Positions 34,952-48,336 of a DNA stretch of 64,000 nt are shown here, piece by piece. The notes below the pieces were generated by a model, which saw nothing but the letters and a program-made list of their open reading frames with translations, made no database searches and was not told the origin of the DNA. Each line of letters starts with the position of its first letter. Within the stretch, counting starts at the first letter, position 1. The translations under genes and the position numbers were made by a program. This DNA comes from Amycolatopsis rifamycinica. GTDB lineage: Bacteria; Actinomycetota; Actinomycetes; Mycobacteriales; Pseudonocardiaceae. The stretch is from contig NZ_JMQI01000055.1 in the NCBI RefSeq assembly GCF_000695625.1, positions 124,001 to 188,000 of the forward strand, given 5' to 3'.

Positions 34952-36352
34952 TCAGAGTGACCGCAGGAACGCCAGCGAGGGCATGAAGAAGTACTCGCCG
35001 CCCCGCAGCGTCACCGACTGCGGTACCGGACCCGCCGTCCGCTGCGCCGAGCCGCCCCAGTCCACGGTGTAGCCCGACGATCCGCGCTCGCCCTGGCCGA
35101 TCACCGGGTCCAGGCCCGGCGTGACGCCGTCGACGATCGGGAAGCCCGGGTTGTTCGCCCAGACCGCCTGGGTGAACTCGAACTGGTTGCCGAGCACGGA
35201 GTTGAAGGCCATGAACAACAGCCCCACGCCGCCGCTGGGCCGCGCCGCCGGCGGCACGTCGGCGTTCGGGTCGTCCGGGCGTTCGCCGTACGTGACGCCG
35301 CGGCGGGCCATCAGGTGCCGCCGCTCGTCGGCGGGGTCCTCGGCGCCGCCGGCGCCGCGCGGGTTCGTCTTGCGGATGTGCGCCTGGAACGGGCACTTCA
35401 GCGCGGCGCGGTCGCCGTCGTAGGTGAAGTTGTTCGACACCGGGCTTTCCGCGCCGTCTTCCCGCTGGGTGGTCAGCGGCGTGCCGTCCTCGAACCGGCC
35501 GATGATCATCGCCCCGGCGCGCTCGCGGTCTTCGCCGGTGAGGCCGAGCGTGTCGGCCAGATCCGCTTCGGCCTGCTTGAACCGCCGGACGTTCTGCTCC
35601 AGTTTGCGGAAAACGAAATAGCTGCCGAAATGCACGCCGGGATCCGGCGCCGCGGTGTCGGGAACCAGCACCTGCCCGAGTGGCGCCGCCGGATTCCACA
35701 CGTTGATTCCGTCGGTGTTGTTCTTCTCCGCGTCGACGTCTTCGGTGAGGAACAGCGGTTGGCTCCGGCCGTCGACGTATCCGAAGTGCTCGATGCCCTC
35801 GCCGCGCGCGTTGACCCGCCCGAGCCCGGTTTCCTCGGCCAGCACGACGGCCGAATCCGGCAGCAGATCGAGGATTTCGTTGCGGCGGGCGGTCATGGTC
35901 TTGTCGGTGGCGTCCCCGACGAGCACGACGGCGTGGATTTCGCCGCGGTAGCCCGGATCGAACGTCGAGCGCGGCGGGTCGTTCAGCCGCCGCCGCGTGT
36001 CCGGTGCCGCCATCCCGCGCAGGAAAGCCTCGTCCTGCGGCATGTTTCCGTCGGCACCCAGCGCGCGGTACCCGGCCGCGGTGAGCCCGACGCCGACGTA
36101 CGGCGTGCCCGCGCCGCCCTCGGCCTTGAACGCGCTCACCTCATCGAGGTGCGCCTTGGCGGACTTCATCTTCCCGGTCACCGAGACGAGGAAGGCGCGC
36201 GCCTCCGCCGCGTCGCCGAACGTGAGGAACAGGGCGGACAGGTGGTCGCGGACGTGGGCCTTGAGGATGTTCGGCTGCAGTTCGCCGAGCATTGTCGCGG
36301 CGTCGCCGGACGCCGTGGTCCAAGACAGTGTGGTGGACAGATCGATGGTCAT
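34952..36352 (-). CDS. DyP-type heme peroxidase
   Basis: A 466-aa dye-decolorizing peroxidase. The catalytic GxxDG motif is in FGYVDGRSQP, and the proximal heme His is in PFQAHIRKTNPRG. The distal region has NQFEFTQAVWANNPGFP. There is no signal peptide, so it is either cytoplasmic or an encapsulin cargo type, though no clear targeting tail is visible (it ends LAFLRSL). Length is normal for the larger (class C/D-like) subgroup. ATG 36352 is only 20 nt downstream of an intrinsic terminator, which suggests leader-level control. Confidence 0.9.
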   Translation of the reverse strand: MTIDLSTTLSWTTASGDAATMLGELQPNILKAHVRDHLSALFLTFGDAAEARAFLVSVTGKMKSAKAHLDEVSAFKAEGGAGTPYVGVGLTAAGYRALGADGNMPQDEAFLRGMAAPDTRRRLNDPPRSTFDPGYRGEIHAVVLVGDATDKTMTARRNEILDLLPDSAVVLAEETGLGRVNARGEGIEHFGYVDGRSQPLFLTEDVDAEKNNTDGINVWNPAAPLGQVLVPDTAAPDPGVHFGSYFVFRKLEQNVRRFKQAEADLADTLGLTGEDRERAGAMIIGRFEDGTPLTTQREDGAESPVSNNFTYDGDRAALKCPFQAHIRKTNPRGAGGAEDPADERRHLMARRGVTYGERPDDPNADVPPAARPSGGVGLLFMAFNSVLGNQFEFTQAVWANNPGFPIVDGVTPGLDPVIGQGERGSSGYTVDWGGSAQRTAGPVPQSVTLRGGEYFFMPSLAFLRSL

Positions 36353-36372
36353 TGCGGGTCCCCTCCCCTGGC

Positions 36373-36397
36373 AAAAAAAGCCCGCCTCTCGGCGGGC
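36373..36397 (-). terminator. Intrinsic terminator in the DyP leader
   Basis: On the minus strand a 7-bp GC stem (GCCCGCC / GGCGGGC, GAGA loop) is followed by seven T residues, unusually canonical for such a GC-rich genome. It ends 20 nt before the DyP start codon. Two copies of GGTCGGCCG lie just upstream and could form competing structures. Confidence 0.75.
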
Positions 36398-36590
36398 ACC
36401 CGGCCGACCGGAATCCCCCCTCGGCCGACCGGGTCCCCTGAATACAGAGTGCAACGCCGGAGGCCGGTGCTGCCACCCGTTTGCCGGTTTCACACGAAAG
36501 TTTAAGTTGAGCGTGAAACAGTTTCAGGCCGGAAAGAATACCGGGCACGGAGTGGCCAGGGGCGGCGGAGGAAGTGGGGAAGTGGGACAG

Positions 36591-36628
36591 CGCCGGCGGA
36601 GGTGGCGACGATGACACCTCCGCCGGCG
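36591..36628 (-). terminator. Hairpin terminator after gltD
   Basis: Perfect 14-bp arms CGCCGGCGGAGGTG (36591-36604) and CACCTCCGCCGGCG (36615-36628), with a 10-nt loop, start 8 nt past the gltD stop. Together with 36373-36397 this means two hairpins lie between gltD and DyP. Confidence 0.7.
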
Positions 36629-36635
36629 CCGGGTC

Positions 36636-38079
36636 TTACGCGATCGGCCGGTCCGTCGGCGCGATCGGGCGGGGCAGGACGTCGCGGCCGGTCAGGTACG
36701 CGTCGACGCCGGCCGCCGCGCTGCGGCCCTCGGCGATCGCCCAGACGATCAGGGACTGCCCGCGGCCCATGTCGCCGGCCACGAACACGTTGTCCAGGCT
36801 CGTCTTGAACGCCTGGTCACGCGCCACGTTGCCGCGCGCGTCCAGCTCGACCCCGAGGTCCTCGAGCAGGCCCTGCTTCTGCGGCCCGAGGAAGCCCATG
36901 GCCAGCAGGACGAGCTGCGCGGGCAGCTCGCGTTCGGTGCCCGGCACGGCGACGAACTTGCCGCCCTCGTTGCGGACCTCGACCAGCTTCAGGGCCCGGA
37001 CGCGGCCGTCGGAATCGCCCAGGAACTCCTGCGTGTTCACCGCGTACAGCCGCTCGCCGCCCTCTTCGTGCGCCGAGGACACCCGGTAGATCATCGGGTA
37101 CGTCGGCCACGGGTGCGCGTCCGAACGGGACTCCGGCGGCTTCGGCATGATCTCCAGCTGCGTCACCGACCGCGCGCCCTGGCGGTGGGACGTGCCGACG
37201 CAGTCCGCGCCCGTGTCGCCGCCGCCGATGACCACGACGTCGAGGCCCGCGGCGTCGAACGGCGACTTCTCCAGTTCGCCCGAAGCGACCCGGTTGGCCG
37301 GCGGCAGGAACTCCATGGCCTGGTGGATGCCGTCCAGCTCCCGGCCGGGGATGGGCAGGTCGCGCCAGTCGGTGGCGCCGCCGGCCAGGACGACCGCGTC
37401 GTAGGACGAAGTCAGTTCCGCAGCCGAGACGTCCACGCCGACGTTCACCGACGTCCGGAACTCCGTGCCCTCCGCCTCCATCTGCGCCAGGCGCCGGTCG
37501 AGGCGGGACTTCTCCATCTTGAACTCGGGGATGCCGTAGCGCAGCAGCCCGCCGATCTTGTCGGCCCGCTCGAGGACCACGACGCTGTGGCCCGCGCGCG
37601 TCAGCTGCTGCGCCGCGGCGAGACCCGACGGGCCGGACCCGACGACCGCGACCTTCTTGCCCGTGAGCGCGACGGGCAGCTGGGGCGTGACCCAGCCCTC
37701 GTCGAAGGCGCGGTCGATGATCGAGATCTCGACGCGCTTGATCGTCACCGGGTCGTCGTTGATGCCGAGCACGCACGCCGTCTCGCACGGCGCCGGGCAC
37801 AGGGTGCCGGTGAACTCCGGGAAGTTGTTCGTCGCGTGCAGCCGCTCGATGGCCTGCTGCCAGTCCTCCCGCCAGGTCAGCGTGTTCCACTCGGGGATGA
37901 GGTTCCCGAGCGGGCAGCCCTGGTGGCAGAACGGGATGCCGCAGTCCATGCAGCGGCCGGCCTGCTTCTGCAGCTTCGTCGTGGCGAAGTCTTCGTAGAC
38001 CTCTCGCCAGTCCATCAGCCGGAGGTCGACCGGACGGCGCTTCGGCTCTTCGCGGGTGGTGGTCAGAAAGCCCTTGGGG

Positions 38080-38087
<8 letters not shown>
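36636..38087 (-). CDS. gltD: Glutamate synthase small subunit GltD
   Basis: A 483-aa NADPH-dependent subunit. The N-terminal Fer4_20 domain has four-cysteine clusters ([32 protein letters not shown]), followed by FAD-binding [17 protein letters not shown] and NADPH-binding [15 protein letters not shown]. It delivers electrons to GltB. Its ATG overlaps the end of gltB by 8 nt. It is the last gene of gltBD, followed by a hairpin terminator. Confidence 0.97.
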
Positions 38088-42651
<4,564 letters not shown>

Positions 42652-43194
42652 GGCTGGCCGCCTCCCAAGGCGTTGGCGCGACCGGTACTCACCTCATCGA
42701 GTGGTTCGAGCTGAACCGGTTAACGAAGTGGTCCGGTACCGCGATGGTCAGTCGAGAACAGTTGCTGTTGTCGGCGTTGGTCACAGTGCAAGACGCCGCG
42801 AAGGACCGGCCGAGCCTCGATGCTCGGAAACCGGACGCGGATCATCTGGGAGGCCGCACGACGCTGGGCAGCCGAACATGTCGGGTGCTGCGAGCGCGCA
42901 CAGGCCGGCCACTGTGGTGGGGGCCGTCCGGAGCGCGCGGTGTTACTCCCGGGTTCGCCGGGTCTTATGACGATAGTGTGAATTCGCTGTTATCGACATA
43001 CGTCGTTGCCTCCGGGTGGGAAATGCCACGCTTGCGTTGACGTGCCCAGGGGTGGTCCCATATGCCGGGCTGGGCCTCCCGCAGAGCGAGCGACAGTGCC
43101 GCTGACCTGCGGAAATGTCCGTCCGAAGTGGTCCGGGGCGGCTGGTGGCCACCGGTGCCGGGGTGGGAAGCTGGGTGCATGGCGGACTGGCCCG
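42652..43194. promoter_or_regulatory. Intergenic region upstream of gltB and yigZ
   Basis: 543 nt between divergently oriented gltB (minus) and the YigZ gene (plus). A marked A/T-rich island at 42965-43005 contains TTATGACGATAGTGTGAATT and the inverted pair CGATA/TATCG. It is the most promoter-like stretch in this part of the window and may serve either gene. An ORF of 98 codons (42744-43040) has no ribosome site and looks random. No tRNA or known RNA motif is visible. Confidence 0.45.
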
Positions 43195-43827
43195 ATGACT
43201 GATCGTTATCTCTCCGTGGCTCGGACGGGAGTCCACGAGATCGAGATCAAGCGCTCCCGCTTCCTCTGCGCGCTCGCTCCGGTGACGTCGGAAGCGGCCG
43301 CGCGCGAGTTCATCGCGGGCCGCCGGCGCGCGGATCCGGGTGCGCGGCACCACTGTCACGCCTTCGTCCTCGGCCCGGACGGGCGGACGCAGCGGTCCAG
43401 TGACGACGGTGAACCGGCGGGCACCGCGGGCACGTCGATGCTGGAAGTGCTGCGCCGCCGGGAGCTGACCGACACGGTCGCGGTGGTGACGCGGTACTTC
43501 GGCGGCGTGCTGCTGGGTGCGGGCGGTTTGATCCGCGCGTACGGTCAGTCCGTTTCGGACGCTCTGGACGTGGTTGGTGTACTAGAACACCGGCGTCTCA
43601 CGCTCGTCGAAGTGGCCGTGGACTACGACCGCGCCGGCCGGCTGGAAAACGATCTGCGCGCGTCGCCGTACCTCCTCCACGCGACGCGCTTCGACGAACG
43701 AGCCCGGTTCGAGGTCGGGCTGGCACCCGGCGAGGCGCCGGCCCTCGAGAGCTGGCTGGCGGACCTGACGAACGGCGAAGCGGCCACGACCCCGCTCGGC
43801 GACCACTGGGTGGTCCACCGGCGCTGA
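43195..43827 (+). CDS. YigZ/IMPACT-family protein
   Basis: 210 aa. The N-terminal UPF0029/IMPACT domain (IEIKRSRFLCALAPV, HHCHAFVLG, SDDGEPAGTAGTSMLEVLRRREL, VVTRYFGGVLLGAGGLIRAY) is followed by a C-terminal DUF1949 ferredoxin-like domain. The family is widespread and linked to translation or stress, with no settled reaction. ATG 43195. Confidence 0.93.
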   Translation: MTDRYLSVARTGVHEIEIKRSRFLCALAPVTSEAAAREFIAGRRRADPGARHHCHAFVLGPDGRTQRSSDDGEPAGTAGTSMLEVLRRRELTDTVAVVTRYFGGVLLGAGGLIRAYGQSVSDALDVVGVLEHRRLTLVEVAVDYDRAGRLENDLRASPYLLHATRFDERARFEVGLAPGEAPALESWLADLTNGEAATTPLGDHWVVHRR

Positions 43828-43970
43828 GTGGTCCGGTCGCGGAACCGGTTGGCGCACAACGAACTTTCGGTGCTTCCGCCGACCGGTCCCGCCGTGTCAC
43901 CATGTCCTGCCACCGAGTTCCGGTACCACTTCGATCCCCCTGGACGTTGCCGGCGCGGCGCAAGCCGGGC

Positions 43971-44016
43971 TGACAACGTTGTCACCGCTCGTTCTGCTTG
44001 CCCGACAACGATGTCG
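43971..44016. promoter_or_regulatory. Two LacI-type operator-like palindromes before the GH92 gene
   Basis: TGACAACGTTGTCA (43971-43984) is a perfect 14-bp palindrome, and CGACAACGATGTCG (44003-44016) is a near-perfect related site. Their centres are 32 bp apart, three helical turns. The ACAAC-GTTGT core is typical of LacI/GalR-family sites in actinobacteria. They lie 37-82 bp ahead of the glycosidase start, so sugar-responsive repression is likely. Confidence 0.65.
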
Positions 44017-44052
44017 CCCGGCGGAAAAGGTGCGACGAGGAGAGGAAGGGTC

Positions 44053-46755
44053 ATGTCCAGACCACTGGTCAGACAAGTGTGCGCGGCCGCGTTCGCCGCG
44101 GTTTTCGCGGGAGCGGGGCTCGCCGCCCCGGCCGCCGGCGCCGCGACGCTCGCCCTCACGCAGTACGTGAATCCCTTCATCGGCACGGACAACAGCAACT
44201 CGCCCAACCCGGTGCCCGGCGGCGCCGGCGGCAGCACCTACCCGGGTGCGGTCGTGCCGTTCGGCATGGTGCAGTTCAGCCCGGACACCCCGACCGCGTC
44301 GCCGTCCGGGTACCGCTACGGCGACAGCAGCATCGAGGAATTCAGCCTCACCCACTTCAACGGCGCCGGCTGCGCCAACAACGAAGACCTCGGCCTGCTG
44401 CCGATCACCGGCGCGATCGGCACTTCGCCCGGCACGGGCTGGACGGGGTACGCGGGCCGCTACACGAAGGCCAACGAGTCGGCCGCGCCCGGCTACTACA
44501 AGAACAAGCTCGACAACTACAACACCACCGTCGAACTGTCCGCGACCCAGCGTTCCGGCTTCATGAAGCTGACCTACCCGAACACGACGTCCGCGCGGCT
44601 GCTCGTCAACACCGGCCGCAGCGCCACCGGCAGCCGCAGCGGTGCGATCAGCGTCAACGGCAGCCAGCTCACCGGTTCGGTGACCGGTGGCGGCTTCTGC
44701 GGCTCGTCGAAGACCTACCAGATCTTCTACGTCATCCAGTTCGACCGCGCGCCCAGCGGGTTCGGCACCTGGCTCGGCGGGACGGTCAGCGCCGGTTCCG
44801 CGAGCACCAGCGGCACGAACTCGGGCGGGTACGTCACCTTCGACACCTCCGCCAACACCACGGTCCAGGCGAAGGTCGGCATTTCGTTCGTCAGCCTCGC
44901 CAACGCGCAGGCGAACCTCGCCGCCGAAAACCCCGGCTTCGACTTCGCCGGGATCCGGGCGGCCGCCGACACGAGCTGGAACACCGTCCTGAACCGGGTG
45001 CAGGTGACCGGGGGCACGAGCGCGGACCTGCAGAAGTTCTACACGGCGCTGTACCACGTGTTCCAGAACCCGAACATCGCCAGCGACACGAACGGCCAGT
45101 ACCGGGGGTTCGACCAGGCGATCCACACCGCGTCCCACACCGTGTACCAGAACTACTCGGGCTGGGACATCTACCGGTCGTGGGCGGCGCTGATCGGGCT
45201 GGTCGCGCCGAACGAAGCGAGCGACATCGCGAAGTCCATGGTGCTGGACGGCCAGCAGGGCGGCCTGCTGCCCAAGTGGTCGCACAACAGCAACGAGCAC
45301 TTCGTGATGACCGGTGACCCCGGGCCGATCATCGTCGGCAGCATGTACGCCTTCGGCGTCCGCGGCTTCGACACCGCGGCGGCGCTGACCCTGATGGACA
45401 AGAGCGCGAGCGGCGGGGCCACGCAGGGGCAGGCGATCCGCGGCCGGGAAAGCGGCTACCTCAGCCGGCACTACGTCTACGAAGACCCGTCGGACTCGCT
45501 CGAGTACTCGGCGTCCGACTTCGCGGTGGCGCAGTTCGCGAAGGCGCTCGGCGACACCACGAAGTACACCACCTACATGCAGCGCGCCCAGTGGTGGCAG
45601 AACGTGTTCGGCCCCGACTCCGGCTACGTCCAGCCGCGCGGCAGCACCGGCACGTGGGCTTGGCCGGTCGTGCCGTCGAGCAATAGCGGCTACACCGAGG
45701 GCAACCCGTCGCAGTACACCTGGATGGTGCCCTACAACTACCAGGGCCTGATCAACCTGATGGGCGGCCGCCAGACCGCCGTCCAGCGGCTGGACCACCA
45801 CTTCACGCAGCTCAACGGCGGCCTCACCCAGCCGTACTTCTACATCGGCAACGAGCCCGAGCACGGCGTGCCGTGGGCCTACAACTACGCCGCCCACCCG
45901 CAGGGCACCAGCTCCGCGGTGCGGCGGGTGATGAACGAGTCGTTCACCACCGGGCCCGGCGGCCTGCCCGGCAACGACGACCTCGGCGCCACCTCGGCGT
46001 GGTACGTCTTCGCCGCGCTCGGGATGTACCCGGCGACCCCGGGCACGGACGTCCTCGCCCTGCACGGCCCGCTGTTCCCGTCGGCTTCGATCATCCGGCC
46101 GTCCGGGACGGTCCAGATCACCGGCGCGGGCGCGGGCCAAGGGGCCCAGTACGTGCAGAGCGTGAGCGTCAACGGCGTCTCGACGACCAAGTCGTGGATC
46201 CGGTACGGCGACATCGCGGGCGTGTCCACGCTGAGTTACGCGATGGGCTCGGCGCCGAGCGGGTGGGGGACGAGCGCCGCGGACGTCCCGCCGTCGTACA
46301 ACGACGGGTTCACGCCGCCGCCCGCCGCACCGGAGCTCGGGACGAACCTGGCGCTGGGCAAGGCGGCGACGGGCTCGGCGCCGTGCAACTCGGCCGAAGC
46401 CCCGGCCAACGCCTTCGACGGCAACCTCGCGGGCAACAGCAAGTTCTGCACCACCGCGGCGACGAAGTTCCTGCAGGTCGACCTCGGGTCGGCGCAGAAC
46501 GTCTCGTCGTTCGTGGTCAAGCACGCCGGCCTCGGCGGTGAGACCACGGGCTGGAACACCGGCGCGTTCACCATCCAGACCTCGGCCGACGGCTCGACGT
46601 GGACGACGGTCGCCTCCGTGACCGGGTCTCGGGCGAGCCGCACGTATCACCCGATCGCGACCCGATCGGCCCGGTACGTGAAGCTGAACGTCACCACGCC
46701 GGCCAACGACGGCAACGGCGCGTCGCGCATCTACGAGTTCGAGGTCTACCGCTGA
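44053..46755 (+). CDS. Secreted GH92 alpha-mannosidase-like glycosidase with CBM32 domain
   Basis: 900 aa. A Sec signal peptide covers residues 1-30 (cleavage near AAGA-A). The GH92 N-terminal domain begins YVNPFIGTDNSN and contains GGSTYPGAVVPFGMVQFSPD; the catalytic (alpha/alpha)6 part includes YHVFQNPNIASD, SGWDIYRSWAALIGL, GNEPEHGVPWAYNY and GNDDLGATSAWYVF. A C-terminal F5/8-type (CBM32) sugar-binding domain occupies about 765-900. GH92 enzymes are Ca2+-dependent exo-alpha-mannosidases; exact linkage is unknown. ATG 44053 has an AGGAAGGG site. The gene is followed by a bidirectional hairpin terminator. Confidence 0.93.
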   Translation: MSRPLVRQVCAAAFAAVFAGAGLAAPAAGAATLALTQYVNPFIGTDNSNSPNPVPGGAGGSTYPGAVVPFGMVQFSPDTPTASPSGYRYGDSSIEEFSLTHFNGAGCANNEDLGLLPITGAIGTSPGTGWTGYAGRYTKANESAAPGYYKNKLDNYNTTVELSATQRSGFMKLTYPNTTSARLLVNTGRSATGSRSGAISVNGSQLTGSVTGGGFCGSSKTYQIFYVIQFDRAPSGFGTWLGGTVSAGSASTSGTNSGGYVTFDTSANTTVQAKVGISFVSLANAQANLAAENPGFDFAGIRAAADTSWNTVLNRVQVTGGTSADLQKFYTALYHVFQNPNIASDTNGQYRGFDQAIHTASHTVYQNYSGWDIYRSWAALIGLVAPNEASDIAKSMVLDGQQGGLLPKWSHNSNEHFVMTGDPGPIIVGSMYAFGVRGFDTAAALTLMDKSASGGATQGQAIRGRESGYLSRHYVYEDPSDSLEYSASDFAVAQFAKALGDTTKYTTYMQRAQWWQNVFGPDSGYVQPRGSTGTWAWPVVPSSNSGYTEGNPSQYTWMVPYNYQGLINLMGGRQTAVQRLDHHFTQLNGGLTQPYFYIGNEPEHGVPWAYNYAAHPQGTSSAVRRVMNESFTTGPGGLPGNDDLGATSAWYVFAALGMYPATPGTDVLALHGPLFPSASIIRPSGTVQITGAGAGQGAQYVQSVSVNGVSTTKSWIRYGDIAGVSTLSYAMGSAPSGWGTSAADVPPSYNDGFTPPPAAPELGTNLALGKAATGSAPCNSAEAPANAFDGNLAGNSKFCTTAATKFLQVDLGSAQNVSSFVVKHAGLGGETTGWNTGAFTIQTSADGSTWTTVASVTGSRASRTYHPIATRSARYVKLNVTTPANDGNGASRIYEFEVYR

Positions 46756-46761
46756 CCCGTA

Positions 46762-46801
46762 GTGGGTGTTCAGGGCGGTTCCAGCCGCCCTGAACACTCA
46801 C
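46762..46801. terminator. Bidirectional terminator between GH92 and GNAT genes
   Basis: A long inverted repeat, GTGGGTGTTCAGGGCGG (46762-46778) and CCGCCCTGAACACTCAC (46785-46801), with one mismatch and a 6-nt loop. It lies between convergent genes and overlaps the last codons of the GNAT gene. Confidence 0.8.
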
Positions 46802-47364
46802 GACCGCGCCAGCCACTCCTCGCGGGTGATGGCGTACTCGACTTCGCCGTGTTCACTGCCCGGAGCCCGTTCGTGTTCCGGGAACTCCTCGAAGTACGTG
46901 CGGATGAGCTTCATCCCCAGCTTTTCCATCACGCGGCGCGAGGCCCTGTTCACCACCATGGTGGCCGCGCTCACGCGGCGGACCCCCAGTTCGGTGAAGC
47001 CCTTGGCGAGCAGGGCCGCCGAGCCTTCGGTGCCGTAGCCCTTGCCCCACGCCGTCCGGTGCAGCCGGTAGCCGAGCTCGGGCTCGTCCGGCGGATCGTG
47101 CGGGCGCGGGCGGAAATGGAACCACCCCAGGAAGTCGCCCGTGCTCTTCTCGATCGCCGCCCAGAACCCGTAACCGGGGAAACGCTCGTAGTAACCGAGG
47201 AACGCGGGAAGATCCAGGGTGACGATCTCGGCGCGGTCCGCCGGCTGTCCCCCATTGAGGTACTTCATGACGGCCGGGTCGTCGTAGAGCTCGAAGAGCG
47301 CGTCGGCGTCGTTCTCGGTGAACCGGCGCAGAATCAGCCGCTCGGTTTCGAGGAATACGTGCAT
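46798..47364 (-). CDS. RimJ/RimL-type GNAT acetyltransferase
   Basis: A 188-aa Acetyltransf_3 family protein: N-terminal LETERLILRRFTENDADALFELYDDPAVMKYL, acetyl-CoA loop region LHRTAWGKGYGTEGSAALLAKGF, and C-terminal NRASRRVMEKLGMKL. Such enzymes acetylate protein N-termini or small amines; the substrate is not deducible. ATG 47364. Convergent with the GH92 gene. Confidence 0.9.
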   Translation of the reverse strand: MHVFLETERLILRRFTENDADALFELYDDPAVMKYLNGGQPADRAEIVTLDLPAFLGYYERFPGYGFWAAIEKSTGDFLGWFHFRPRPHDPPDEPELGYRLHRTAWGKGYGTEGSAALLAKGFTELGVRRVSAATMVVNRASRRVMEKLGMKLIRTYFEEFPEHERAPGSEHGEVEYAITREEWLARS

Positions 47365-47404
47365 CGGGTGATGCTGTCACTGACCCCAGTGTGTGACAAC
47401 GTGT

Positions 47405-47662
47405 TTACGCCGCGGCGGCGAAGACTTCGCCCAGCGCCCGCGAGCCGGCTTCGGTGAGCAGCGCGGGAACGCGCTCGCCGCACTTGCCGGGGCGGGCGGG
47501 TGCGATCAGGCCGAGCCGCGCGAGCCGGTGCACGGTGGACTGGTCGCAGCAGCTCAGGCCGTCGATGAACAGGTCCGGCTCGCAACTGCAGCTGATCTCG
47601 GCGTGGCCCCCGGCCACGGCTCTCAACGTGGCCCGCTCACGATGGTTCAATGCGGTGATCAT
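47405..47662 (-). CDS. Small Cys-rich winged-helix-like protein, unknown
   Basis: 85 aa. The start ATG 47662 has a strong AAAGGAGG 7 nt upstream, which fixes the start; an upstream in-frame ATG lacks this. The C-terminal half (STVHRLARLGLIAPARPG, VPALLTEAGSRAL) looks like a winged helix of the MarR/HTH_34 kind. The middle has clustered cysteines (ISCSCEPD, GLSCCDQS, GKCGE) that could bind metal. No family is recognised with certainty; a metal-dependent small regulator is a guess. Confidence 0.65.
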   Translation of the reverse strand: MITALNHRERATLRAVAGGHAEISCSCEPDLFIDGLSCCDQSTVHRLARLGLIAPARPGKCGERVPALLTEAGSRALGEVFAAAA

Positions 47663-47800
47663 GGCGGCGCCTCCTTTCGTCGTGCTCATTAGACGCCCCG
47701 CCACCGACAGTTTCCGCCTCCCAGCGTGCGAACCCGGGTATTTCAGGGGTGCACGTAAGGGCGGCGTGTCGCGCCGTTCCGGGGTGAACCCCGGATACCC

Positions 47801-48271
47801 CTACGGGAGCGGTTCAAGCATCGTCTTGCGCAGGTGCCGGAAAACGATCGACGTCCGGAACCCGACGATCTCCCGGCGCAACGCGAGCCGGTCGGTCAGG
47901 AATGCGTGCAAGGCGTCGATGTCGGGGGTGGTCACTTCGATCAGGAAATCGTCGTTTCCCGCCGTGACGTACACCGAGAGCACTTCGGGCAGTTCGGCGA
48001 TCGACCGTTGGAAGGAATCGATCACCGCCCGGCTCAGCGGCCGCACCTGCGCCGTGACGAGCGCGCGGACACCGCGGTTGAGGCTCGGCAGGTCGATGTC
48101 GGCGTGGTAGCCGCGGATGACGCCGCGTTCGCGCAGCAGCCGGATGCGTTCGAGGCACGTCGAGGGCGCGATGCCGACCTTCCGGGCGATGTCGCGGTTG
48201 GTCTGGCGCGCGTCCTCCTGCAGCTGCCGCACGATCGCCGAATCAAGTTCGTCCAACACCGGCCCCTCCAC
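47801..48271 (-). CDS. Lrp/AsnC-family transcriptional regulator
   Basis: About 156 aa. The N-terminal HTH (LDELDSAIVRQLQEDARQTNRDIARKVGI with TCLERIRLLRERGVI) is followed by an AsnC ligand-binding domain (VLSVYVTAGNDDFLIEVTTPDI). It is divergent from the amino-acid dehydrogenase gene 65 bp away and most likely regulates it in response to branched-chain or aromatic amino acids. The GTG start at 48271 is taken; GTG 48259 or TTG 48256, closer to a GGAGGGG site, are possible. Confidence 0.9.
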   Translation of the reverse strand: MEGPVLDELDSAIVRQLQEDARQTNRDIARKVGIAPSTCLERIRLLRERGVIRGYHADIDLPSLNRGVRALVTAQVRPLSRAVIDSFQRSIAELPEVLSVYVTAGNDDFLIEVTTPDIDALHAFLTDRLALRREIVGFRTSIVFRHLRKTMLEPLP

Positions 48272-48336
48272 GTCTGTGCCGAATTTCGTTCGGCAGCCGG
48301 TCCGCGCTGCCGGCTGTCACCCTAACTTCGGCGCTC

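Noticed and set aside
42895-42925. Possible second cobalamin riboswitch core (GGCCACTGTGG) near gltB
   Set aside because: Only the short GCCACTG part matches; the other conserved blocks and the B12 box are absent.
42744-43040. 98-codon ORF in the gltB upstream region
   Set aside because: No ribosome site or domain, and third-position GC bias is not like that of the neighbouring genes.
43897-46797. 966-codon minus-strand frame opposite the GH92 gene
   Set aside because: The GH92 frame has a signal peptide and all family motifs; this one has none.
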